Shown one piece after another: positions 1-5,647 of a stretch of DNA of 6,439 nt. The position numbers were made by a program, and so were the translations under genes. The notes under the pieces are model-generated. The model ran no database searches, was not told the origin of the DNA, and saw only the letters and a list, made by a program, of their open reading frames with translations. Within the stretch, counting starts at the first letter, position 1, and every line of letters begins with the position of its first letter. The stretch comes from CAYWGR01 sp964458015 (GTDB lineage: Bacteria > Planctomycetota > Planctomycetia > Pirellulales > Thermoguttaceae): positions 1 through 6,439 of the forward strand of contig CAYWGR010000240.1 of assembly GCA_964458015.1 (NCBI GenBank), read 5' to 3'.

Positions 1-230
1 AACCAACCGAAGGCCACGCCGCCGCCCGCCGCTCCCAGCAGAAAGCAGGCCATGATAGGCCCCAGCCATTTGCCGACGTCACCATCGCTGGTCGTATGCA
101 AAAGGTCGCGCAACGCGGGCCTTGCTACAATTGGCGTCAAACCCATCTCCACGCCGTCAAACATCCACCCCAGCAAAGCAGCGGCCAATGCATACCACTG
201 GCCGCGAGTTAGTGTCTTGCTTTCGCTCAT
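1..230 (-). CDS. MFS transporter, N-terminal part (runs off the left edge)
   Basis: The reverse strand encodes 76 residues from an ATG at 228-230, and the frame stays open to the window edge. An AAAGGA ribosome-binding site (238-243) lies 7 nt upstream of the ATG, which fixes the start. After a short polar tail comes a first membrane helix with GWMFDGVEMG (residues 21-30). That pattern, with an acidic residue inside TM1, is seen in major facilitator proteins of the sugar/sialic-acid and aromatic-acid symporter type. A second hydrophobic glycine-rich stretch follows (GPIMACFLLGAAGGGVAFGW, residues 57-76), leading towards the place where MFS motif A would lie. It starts 83 nt after the hydrolase stop on the same strand with no clear terminator between, so it is probably the second gene of that operon. 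I infer it imports the hydrolase product; the substrate class is unknown. Family is likely, substrate is a guess. Confidence 0.8.
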   Translation of the reverse strand, partial: MSESKTLTRGQWYALAAALLGWMFDGVEMGLTPIVARPALRDLLHTTSDGDVGKWLGPIMACFLLGAAGGGVAFGW

Positions 231-313
231 CCCGAAATCCTTTCAACAGGGCTTGCTATCGTTTCATCATCGAAGCGTTCGGCCTGGGGCATGTGTGGGC
301 CATAACATCACAA

Positions 314-2551
314 CTAGGGCGTTTCCAACAACCACTGAACCATCGCGGACTCTATGGCTTCTTTGTCTGCTTCCTTCCCGATCGTCAGGTTCTGAGCTCG
401 ACCGGCAGCTTGATAAACGCTGGAAACCAGCGATACCGAAGGGCCAACTTCGCCCGTCAACCGAAGCAGCAAAGGAGCCGATAGCGAGATCATCCCCGGA
501 AGATCATTATACTTGACCCCGCCAGGAAGAAAATCGGGATCATCAATCGCCGCAAGGTTGGCGAAACGAAAACCGGCTGTGTCGATTGCCGCCCGATCAA
601 TTGCACTACCGGCAATCGCTCGCGCCATGGCCACCCAATGTGCAGCGCCCTTCAGCCCTACAATATCAACATGCTCGGAAGCCGGTTTGCCGTTGCCGGC
701 ATAAGCAACCAAAGATAGCAGATCATGGACTCGCTGGATAAATAACGGGCGTTTATATCCATAGGTATATCCCGCATAGCGGCCCCAGGTTTCGGTAGGC
801 TGCGCATACTTGCACTGCACCATTCTGGCCTTGGTAAGCGAGTTGCCGTCGGCCGTGAATTCTCCCTGGCCGATCAAATCAGCGCCGATGACAGCCCGCC
901 CTTGATCCAACAGCTTTTGCACGCTCGGCCGCAGTGCGCCCGAGGCAGTGAATAACGCCTTTTTTCCCGCTGGATCCACCCAAATTACCGTGCGGTGGTT
1001 CCAATTCTTAGGTTCCAGACGAATCGCGGGCAGTTCCTCTTTTTGGGTTGGATAGCGCAAGAGGAATTTCGTCATCTTGTAAGAACCGATATTTTCCAAA
1101 CGGGCATCAGCCACTTCGAGCAAATCGCGTGAGGGCAAGCTGCGGCCGACCATCGCCTCGAAGGCTCCGCCGATGATCCGGCGGTATTCTTTCAGCGATG
1201 CTTCATCCTTAGGCGCAAGGGCATCGATTTGTTTGCGTGTGTTCTCCGTTATCCGCTCGAGAAACGAACGCTCGAACTCGGCTCCGCTTGGCGGCTGAGG
1301 ATGCTGTGCATCCCAGACGGTCATTTCGGCCACGGAAAGCGGACGAAATTCCTCCTCGACGATGGGCTCTTCCAAACCCAACTTGAGATGCTTATTAAAC
1401 CATGCATACATCACCGCTCGGCTGACATAATTATAATTGTGAGGAAAATGCAATAGCGGCTTGGCCATGACAAGATCCTCGACTCCGTATAACCGGTAAA
1501 GCTGCTTGAGCTCAGGCAAACCCTTGGTGGCAATTTCCTTCGTCCAATCGTCGGCAGCCGACATTCCCAACGGTTTAGGTGCAAAAAGAGCCGCAATTTC
1601 GATATTGCCGGAGCCAATTCGCAGATAGGAACAATTTTCGCAAGAACAGCCGCCTTGCATCGCGGTAGAAACCATAACCGCCGGGAAAGCAGCCGCGGGG
1701 CGAGGATCAATCGCACTAATAATAAACGTCTGTGTACCACCGCCGCTTGCACCCGTTACTCCAATACGAGATGGATCGACCTCCGGTAAAGCACACAGGA
1801 AATCCAAGGCACGAACGGAGTTGTACGTTTGCAAGCCGAAAATGGTTTGCATTCTGGCTTCGGCCTGCGGGCTGAAAAAACCCCATTTTTGCGGGGAATT
1901 CATCTCAGGACGTTCTCCAGAGCGATGGACAAGCTGTTTACTGTCGGCATACCCGACCATGTCATAATGAAATACAACGCATCCCATGCGCGCCAACTGC
2001 ACGCATCGCGATTGCAGTGGAGAACGCCCGCACAACTCAAATCGCTCCGCGCCGGCGACAATCTCCTTCCGAATATCCTTGGGGCCATGATCGAAAAAAC
2101 GCCCCTCGGGCCAATGGCCATGCGGCGATAAGACAGCCGGCAATTTGCCGCTCCGTCCTTTGGGACGATATAGATTGCCCGTCAAAAAGAAGCCGGGATA
2201 GGTTTCCAGAATGACCTTTTCGACCGTATAACCTTCGCGGTCGATCTTGCCGTGGATGATTGGTTGGATATTCAGTTTGTCCGGCATCGGCCATAATCCA
2301 GCAGATAATAGAATCTGCCGCCGCAAGTCGGCCGCTCGCCGTTCCCATGCTTCGCGGCTGGCAGGAGGCGAAAAAGGAAAGTAGCCGTCTAGATCGACCA
2401 TCGCCCCTAAACGCTTGTCTTCCGGCAATCGTCCCGCAGGCAACACCCGCGGCAACTCCGCGAGAGCATGATTTACCAGAGTCATAAGCATGAGCGATAA
2501 ACACAAACTCGCACTCACTTTTTTCGCCACGAGAATCGTTGCTCTTTTCAT
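314..2551 (-). CDS. exported alpha/beta hydrolase, acetylxylan-esterase-like, with a second degenerate hydrolase half
   Basis: This is a 745-residue protein. The ATG at 2549-2551 is preceded by GGAGA (2559-2563) at 7 nt. Residues 1-31 form a Sec signal peptide (KR/KK n-region, hydrophobic core, cleavage after ALA), so it acts in the periplasm or outside the cell. The first half is an alpha/beta hydrolase: SPHGHWPEG (142-150) fits the oxyanion region, GASGGG (267-272) is the nucleophile elbow with Ser269, Asp334 or Asp335 in SAADDW is the likely acid, and His371 in HFPHNYN the likely base. A CxCxxC cluster (Cys302, 304, 307) follows the elbow. Residues about 485-745 look like another hydrolase fold (ADLIGQGEF 558-566; VGLKGAAHW 631-639) without a serine at the elbow. 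Large planctomycete proteins of this kind are annotated as acetylxylan esterase or dienelactone-hydrolase-like. De-esterification of a polysaccharide or its fragments is inferred. It is first in an operon with an MFS transporter and divergent from a LacI regulator. Confidence 0.85.
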   Translation of the reverse strand: MKRATILVAKKVSASLCLSLMLMTLVNHALAELPRVLPAGRLPEDKRLGAMVDLDGYFPFSPPASREAWERRAADLRRQILLSAGLWPMPDKLNIQPIIHGKIDREGYTVEKVILETYPGFFLTGNLYRPKGRSGKLPAVLSPHGHWPEGRFFDHGPKDIRKEIVAGAERFELCGRSPLQSRCVQLARMGCVVFHYDMVGYADSKQLVHRSGERPEMNSPQKWGFFSPQAEARMQTIFGLQTYNSVRALDFLCALPEVDPSRIGVTGASGGGTQTFIISAIDPRPAAAFPAVMVSTAMQGGCSCENCSYLRIGSGNIEIAALFAPKPLGMSAADDWTKEIATKGLPELKQLYRLYGVEDLVMAKPLLHFPHNYNYVSRAVMYAWFNKHLKLGLEEPIVEEEFRPLSVAEMTVWDAQHPQPPSGAEFERSFLERITENTRKQIDALAPKDEASLKEYRRIIGGAFEAMVGRSLPSRDLLEVADARLENIGSYKMTKFLLRYPTQKEELPAIRLEPKNWNHRTVIWVDPAGKKALFTASGALRPSVQKLLDQGRAVIGADLIGQGEFTADGNSLTKARMVQCKYAQPTETWGRYAGYTYGYKRPLFIQRVHDLLSLVAYAGNGKPASEHVDIVGLKGAAHWVAMARAIAGSAIDRAAIDTAGFRFANLAAIDDPDFLPGGVKYNDLPGMISLSAPLLLRLTGEVGPSVSLVSSVYQAAGRAQNLTIGKEADKEAIESAMVQWLLETP

Positions 2552-2653
2552 GATGGAGTCTCCGATTGAGTTTTAGCTTTGAGCATGGCGTGAAGTCAGG
2601 GCTTTTTCAGCATTTTGGCGGGGCAATCGAGAGAGGGCAAAAATGCAACTCAG

Positions 2654-2685
2654 CGAGAAATCCCTCGTTGTGATTTGGGATCTCG
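2654..2685 (-). repeat. imperfect hairpin in the hydrolase leader
   Basis: The arms CGAGAAATCCC (2654-2664) and GGGATCTCG (2677-2685) pair over 9 bp with a 2-nt bulge and a 12-nt loop. It lies downstream of the predicted hydrolase start point, so it would be transcribed in the leader. No T-run follows on the minus strand, so it does not look like an intrinsic terminator. A role in mRNA stability or protein binding is possible but unsupported. Confidence 0.3.
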
Positions 2686-2701
2686 ATAAATGCGGGAAAG
2701 A

Positions 2702-2713
2702 TGACACGTGACA
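2702..2713. promoter_or_regulatory. candidate LacI-family operator at the hydrolase start point
   Basis: TGACACGTGACA is a CG-centred palindrome matching at 10 of 12 positions. It begins 2 nt downstream of the -10 box, so it covers the predicted transcription start. LacI-family proteins typically bind palindromes with a central CG step opened by a hinge-helix leucine. The neighbouring regulator has such a leucine. A related site lies at the other promoter of this region. Confidence 0.5.
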
Positions 2714-2715
2714 GC

Positions 2716-2744
2716 ATCGTAAACAATTGCCCTGCCGGTGTCAA
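2716..2744 (-). promoter_or_regulatory. predicted sigma-70 promoter of the hydrolase-MFS operon
   Basis: On the minus strand there is a perfect -35 box TTGACA (2739-2744), a 17-nt spacer, and a -10 box TACGAT (2716-2721) that keeps the key first, second and last bases of TATAAT. The predicted start is near 2709, giving a leader of about 158 nt before the hydrolase ATG. This is the best promoter match in the window. Planctomycete promoter consensus is less well known than that of E. coli, so this remains a prediction. Confidence 0.6.
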
Positions 2745-2916
2745 GCTTTTTTGGCTCCCAATGTCTTGCAGAATGCGCAACATGATGCTGTTATTGTAGT
2801 TACATAGTATCAACTAAAGGTATGCGGCCTGTTAGGTATTGCTTTCAGCGCGCGGCGATCAAATACTCTATGGGATAGATATTTTGCTAAGCCCTGAAAA
2901 GTTCTCTGCAATTGGC

Positions 2917-2945
2917 TTGATATGCACAACATACTCGAATAAACT
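2917..2945 (+). promoter_or_regulatory. predicted sigma-70 promoter of the LacI gene
   Basis: TTGATA (2917-2922, 5 of 6 matches to the -35 consensus), a 17-nt spacer, and TAAACT (2940-2945, 4 of 6 matches to the -10 consensus) point towards the LacI gene. The predicted start is near 2952. The leader would be about 250 nt and would contain the inverted REP-like pair. This promoter is weaker than the hydrolase one but has the same spacing and a palindrome in the same place. Confidence 0.5.
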
Positions 2946-2950
2946 GGTAA

Positions 2951-2962
2951 TGGCACGTGTTA
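2951..2962. promoter_or_regulatory. candidate autoregulatory operator at the LacI start point
   Basis: TGGCACGTGTTA has the same CACGTG core as the site at the hydrolase promoter and shares TGNCACGTGNNA with it. Symmetry extends outward as AAT..CACGTG..ATT (2949-2964), 12 of 16 positions. It starts 5 nt after the -10 box and so covers the predicted start site. Binding here would give self-repression, which is common in this regulator family. Confidence 0.45.
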
Positions 2963-3073
2963 TTCGCATGCCTCAAACTGTTTTTCCTTGAGACCAAGAA
3001 CCACGGCATACAGCACGGCAAACCTCCTGGCAGCCTCCCATACCCGGTGCAGGGCCAGTCAATTGTTGAAAGC

Positions 3074-3156
3074 GTAGGGGTGGGTCGAGCGAAGCGATGG
3101 CCCGCCATTTCGCGAAGAATTCAAGGCGGGTCATCGCTTCGCTCGACCCGCCCTAC
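3074..3156. repeat. REPIN-like element: two REP-like hairpins in inverted orientation
   Basis: The left arm (3074-3106) and right arm (3125-3156) are near-perfect inverted copies, from GTAGGG to CCCTAC, differing by only a couple of substitutions and one offset base pair. An 18-nt spacer (3107-3124) separates them. Each arm also folds by itself. The right arm has an 8-bp perfect stem, GGCGGGTC with GACCCGCC, and a 12-nt loop. The left arm makes the same stem with two G-T wobbles. Two short inverted REPs around a spacer define a REPIN, a non-autonomous element usually moved by a Y1 (RAYT/TnpA-REP) transposase encoded elsewhere. No transposase is in the window. Short identical GAAA tetramers flank the element but may be chance. 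It lies in the predicted LacI leader and ends 48 nt before the preferred start. Confidence 0.75.
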
Positions 3157-3204
3157 CGAAAACTGATCGGTCCTGACCGGATGCATGTCTCGCAACAACC
3201 ATCT

Positions 3205-4251
3205 ATGAAAAAAAAAGCTTCCAAGCCTCGCGTTCGCTTGATTGATGTCGCCAAAGAGGCCGGCATATCACGTGTGGCCGTAGGCCAAGTGCTGATCGGC
3301 ACGGGAGGTCCGCGGGTTCGCGTAAGTGCAGCTACGCGACAACGTGTTCTGGAAATCGCGAATCGACTCGGCTATCGTCCCGATCGCATTGCCCAGCAAC
3401 TGCGCGGCGCACGCAGCAAAATGCTTGGCGTAGTTCTCGACACTGGAAATTTGCCCGTGATGTTCGACCGTTTGGGCGCTTTGGAAGCAGAAGCCCGCCG
3501 GCAAGGCTATCGGCTGATGGTTGGCCAAGCGCACCGCGATCCAACACGGATCGGTCAGTATCTGGATGATTTCGAAGGGCGCGGCGTGGATGGCACGATT
3601 TTTCTTTTCGACCTTCTGCAAGGATACGATGGCCAACTGGGGCCTGTTTTTGCCAACCGCGGAGCCGTTGTTTTTCATAGCAAGGCTTTGGTTCCAGGCG
3701 CGGCGTGCGTTCGTGTGGATACTGCATCAGGCATCCGGCAATCGGTCACGCATCTTTTGGAACGCGGTCGTCGGCGCATCGCCTTGGCGCTGGGTAATCC
3801 CGCCGATCAAAAAATGGAAATTCGCCGGCTTGGATACCTGTTGGAATTTGCCGCAAGAGACCTGCCGGTGGACGAGACGTTGATTTGGTCCACGCAGTCG
3901 GAGCTAGAGATCCCGACGCGAGAAATTCTCGATCGGGCGATCGACGTCCTTATCTGCGGAAAAAAGGCCGATGCAATCATTGCCTCGAACGACGTTTGGG
4001 CGGTGCGCCTTGTCCAACGCCTGAAAGACCGGGGATTTCGCGTGCCAGATGACGTTGCCATGATCGGTTACGACAACCTGGACCTTTCCACTGTTATCGA
4101 TCCGGCTCTAACCACCGTGGATCAAGATCACCCGGCCTATGCGAAAGCCGTTCTTCAGTTAATGCTCGAAATGATGGAGCATCCGGGAAAACCTGCGGCC
4201 GAGCAGGAAATCGTTATTGTCCCGAAATTGATCGTTCGTGAATCAACCTAA
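3205..4251 (+). CDS. LacI-family transcriptional regulator
   Basis: From ATG 3205 the protein has 348 residues, usual for the family. The N-terminal helix-turn-helix is RLIDVAKEAGISRVAVGQVL (11-30). A long wing with GTGGPRVRVS (32-41) follows, then TRQRV and LGYRPD (55-60), and a hinge helix with AQQLRG (63-68) whose Leu66 is placed to open a central CG base pair. The rest is a periplasmic-binding-protein-like sensor ending in the family signature PDDVAMIGYDN (281-291) and TTVDQ (313-317). In-frame ATGs at 3181 (356 residues) and 3097 (384 residues) also exist. None has a clear Shine-Dalgarno. I prefer 3205 because it gives the usual short basic tail before the DNA-binding domain, while 3097 lies inside the repeat. 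It is divergent from the hydrolase operon and probably represses it and itself; the effector is presumably a sugar or oligosaccharide. Confidence 0.9.
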   Translation: MKKKASKPRVRLIDVAKEAGISRVAVGQVLIGTGGPRVRVSAATRQRVLEIANRLGYRPDRIAQQLRGARSKMLGVVLDTGNLPVMFDRLGALEAEARRQGYRLMVGQAHRDPTRIGQYLDDFEGRGVDGTIFLFDLLQGYDGQLGPVFANRGAVVFHSKALVPGAACVRVDTASGIRQSVTHLLERGRRRIALALGNPADQKMEIRRLGYLLEFAARDLPVDETLIWSTQSELEIPTREILDRAIDVLICGKKADAIIASNDVWAVRLVQRLKDRGFRVPDDVAMIGYDNLDLSTVIDPALTTVDQDHPAYAKAVLQLMLEMMEHPGKPAAEQEIVIVPKLIVREST

Positions 4252-4339
4252 CGAAAAAGTGCGATCAATCCGGCGTCCATAACACTGCACATTTGTTCCT
4301 GCTAGGCATAACCGCAGCCAAAGCATACAATGAGCGCAG

Positions 4340-4354
4340 GGCGGCAGGGCCGCC
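4340..4354 (+). terminator. GC-rich hairpin after the LacI gene, possible terminator
   Basis: GGCGGC-AGG-GCCGCC forms a 6-bp perfect stem about 90 nt after the LacI stop. There is no T-run after it, so it would be a poor Rho-independent terminator. It may instead be part of the adjoining repeat-like block. Confidence 0.3.
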
Positions 4355-4404
4355 GACCAATACAAGCTACCGCTCGGTTGGCTTCGATTCGCTCCCGTTG
4401 GTCG
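4354..4404. repeat. dyad-bounded, REP-like spacer repeat
   Basis: CGACCAA (4354-4360) and TTGGTCG (4398-4404) are a perfect 7-bp inverted pair. Between them are two similar phrases, CGCTCGGTTGG and CGCTCCCGTTGG, the second running into the right arm. The block is unlike the coding DNA around it. It resembles short intergenic repeats that I associate with planctomycete genomes, but only this copy is visible, so its repeat status is inferred. Confidence 0.35.
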
Positions 4405-4423
4405 CTAGGATTTGTTAAAAATC

Positions 4424-4452
4424 TTCACGATCTATGGGGCTGGTAATACAGT
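4424..4452 (+). promoter_or_regulatory. weak promoter candidate for the secreted-protein gene
   Basis: TTCACG (4424-4429) and TACAGT (4447-4452) each match 4 of 6 consensus bases and are separated by 17 nt. The start would fall near 4459, leaving a leader of about 30 nt that includes the ribosome-binding site. Such matches occur by chance, so confidence is low. Confidence 0.25.
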
Positions 4453-4475
4453 CTTATTTCTCCCATACGCCAAGC

Positions 4476-4481
4476 AAGGAG
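4476..4481 (+). promoter_or_regulatory. ribosome-binding site that fixes the start of the secreted-protein gene
   Basis: AAGGAG lies 6 nt before the ATG at 4488. It sets the start there rather than at the in-frame ATG 4434, which has no such site and would place 18 extra residues before a clean signal peptide. Confidence 0.8.
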
Positions 4482-4487
4482 TGTCCC

Positions 4488-5372
4488 ATGAATCGCCTCA
4501 TTTCATGCGTGGTTCCGGCGGCCTTGGTTCTGGTTGCTTTCGGTTCCGTCCCTCTCCATGCGGCGCCCATCATTATCGACCACACGCGAACCGACATTGC
4601 GAAAATTTCAAAACAGGCCATCCTTAATGCCAAAAGCAAGCTGCACATCGCCTATGGCCACACGTCGCATGGCAGTCAAATTACCGACGGCATGACCGGC
4701 CTGGTCGAATTCGCCAACCGGCGTGGTAAGGGTTTGAATTTGCCGAAGGATATCTTCGCGTGGAACAACGGCGGCGCCGACGGCGCGCTGGATCTGCGCG
4801 ACGGCTTTGCAGGCGGCGACTTGGGAAATCCCAACCGCACCGCCTGGGCCGAACGTACCCGGGAGTATCTCAACAATCCGACCAATCGCATGGTAAATGT
4901 CGTCATGTGGTCGTGGTGCGGCCAAGTCGATGGTTCACCGGCCGACATCAACACCTATCTCGGCTTGATGAATCGTTTGGAAGCCGATTATCCCAAGGTC
5001 AAATTCGTTTACATGACGGGACACTTGAATGGCACAGGCCTATCGGGCAACGTGCATCAACGCAACGAGCAGATCCGCTTGTTCTGCCGTAAGAATGGCA
5101 AGATCCTTTTCGATTTTGCGGACATTGAAACTTACAATCCCGACGGCGTTTGCTTTGCCGACAAAAATCCAACCGACGGATGCGATTACGGCCGATCGAA
5201 AAACTGGGCTGAACAGTGGCAAAACAGCCATAAAAAAGGCGTCGATTGGTATGAGTGCGGAGCAGCCCACACGCAACCGCTCAACGCCAACATGAAGGCT
5301 TACGCCGCATGGGCCCTCTGGACCGACATCGCCGCTTCGATGCAAAAACGCGGCGGCAAGAAGGCCCGATAG
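4488..5372 (+). CDS. secreted protein of unrecognised family, loosely SGNH-hydrolase-like
   Basis: The product has 294 residues. Residues 1-25 are a Sec signal peptide with likely cleavage after LHA, so the mature protein is exported. I do not recognise a named family. The blocks that look conserved are AYGHTSHGSQ (55-64), NVVMWSWCGQ (137-146), FVYMTGHLNG (173-182), HQRNE (190-194), FDFADIETYNPDG (208-220) and CGAAHTQPLNANMKAYAAW (257-275). A Ser/His-rich block early, a TGHLNG turn after a beta strand, and a late His followed by an Asn-rich helix recall the order of SGNH/GDSL hydrolase blocks, but the GDS motif is absent; this is inference only. Five cysteines remain in the mature part (144, 200, 222, 232, 257), so disulfides are possible. 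It stands alone, with spacers on both sides and a strong hairpin downstream. No link to the flanking sugar genes can be shown. Confidence 0.8.
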   Translation: MNRLISCVVPAALVLVAFGSVPLHAAPIIIDHTRTDIAKISKQAILNAKSKLHIAYGHTSHGSQITDGMTGLVEFANRRGKGLNLPKDIFAWNNGGADGALDLRDGFAGGDLGNPNRTAWAERTREYLNNPTNRMVNVVMWSWCGQVDGSPADINTYLGLMNRLEADYPKVKFVYMTGHLNGTGLSGNVHQRNEQIRLFCRKNGKILFDFADIETYNPDGVCFADKNPTDGCDYGRSKNWAEQWQNSHKKGVDWYECGAAHTQPLNANMKAYAAWALWTDIAASMQKRGGKKAR

Positions 5373-5401
5373 CAAGTCCGACCGCTTTTCCAGTTCTCTT
5401 A

Positions 5402-5437
5402 CACCTCCTGCCCCGCGTGTAAAAAGGGCAGGGGGTG
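5402..5437 (+). terminator. strong hairpin after the secreted-protein gene, probable transcript end
   Basis: CACCTCCTGCCC (5402-5413) pairs with GGGCAGGGGGTG (5426-5437) over 12 bp with one G-T wobble and a 12-nt loop. It starts 30 nt after the stop codon. No T-run follows on the plus strand. On the minus strand the loop carries five T's, but before the second arm. It may act as a stability hairpin or a Rho-independent-like terminator, or be another dispersed repeat. Confidence 0.45.
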
Positions 5438-5522
5438 AGCGATAGGAATTCTCTTTCCTGATCGTCTCCCGCCACGTTTGCGCCATTACACCCCTCGCAA
5501 TTGCTATTTTCTTCTAAAAATT

Positions 5523-5539
5523 CGACAAGTCGATTGTCG
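5523..5539. repeat. perfect palindrome upstream of the sigma gene, possible operator
   Basis: CGACAA (5523-5528) and TTGTCG (5534-5539) are a perfect 6-bp inverted pair around GTCGA. A nested TCGAC-AA-GTCGA dyad overlaps it. It lies just upstream of the -10-like TATAGA, in a position fitting a regulator site near a promoter. No regulator can be assigned. Confidence 0.35.
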
Positions 5540-5647
5540 TCTAGTTACTATAGAGGAATGCGTTTTATTGCGATTTCTTGCAGCGCAAGTCTCTTTTATA
5601 GAACAACTTGTGATGCGAAACAGCGAGGGCTTTGCTTTTTTGCGCTC

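Larger units (their letters stand above)
2552..3073. other. divergent regulatory region between the hydrolase operon and the LacI gene
   Basis: No believable gene lies here. The only sizeable reading frame (68 codons, 2607-2813, minus strand) overlaps the best promoter and has no ribosome-binding site or recognisable content. The region holds two outward-facing sigma-70-like promoters, a CACGTG-cored palindrome at the expected start point of each, and an imperfect hairpin in the hydrolase leader. A TAGTT-N10-AACTA dyad (2796-2815) lies between the two promoters. It is listed only here because its centre is not symmetric. Confidence 0.6.
4252..4487. other. spacer between the LacI gene and the secreted-protein gene
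   Basis: This 236-bp stretch has no gene. It contains a short GC-rich hairpin, a 51-bp dyad-bounded block that looks like a dispersed repeat, a weak promoter candidate and the ribosome-binding site of the next gene. No hairpin here is followed by a T-run, so no standard terminator closes the LacI gene. Confidence 0.5.

Noticed and set aside
52..516. 154-codon plus-strand frame across the MFS start and the hydrolase end
   Set aside because: It is antisense to two well-supported genes and has low-complexity composition without any motif.
2607..2813. 68-codon minus-strand frame in the divergent region
   Set aside because: It overlaps the predicted hydrolase promoter and operator, lacks a ribosome-binding site and has no family resemblance.
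3168..3179. CGGTC-CT-GACCG dyad just before the LacI start
   Set aside because: It is short, not CG-centred and unlike the two promoter-linked palindromes. It could be a small leader hairpin but nothing more supports it.
3097..3204. Upstream start codons that would lengthen the LacI protein by 36 (3097) or 8 (3181) residues
   Set aside because: The 3097 ATG lies inside the repeat and its extra residues are not LacI-like. 3181 is possible but has no better ribosome-binding site and gives a longer tail than usual.
3269..3274. Third CACGTG, inside the LacI gene
   Set aside because: It lies in the codons of the recognition helix, lacks the TGN flank, and has no promoter beside it. It is probably chance.
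4434..4487. In-frame ATG at 4434 adding 18 residues to the secreted protein
   Set aside because: It has no ribosome-binding site and would bury the signal peptide, whereas ATG 4488 has AAGGAG at 6 nt.
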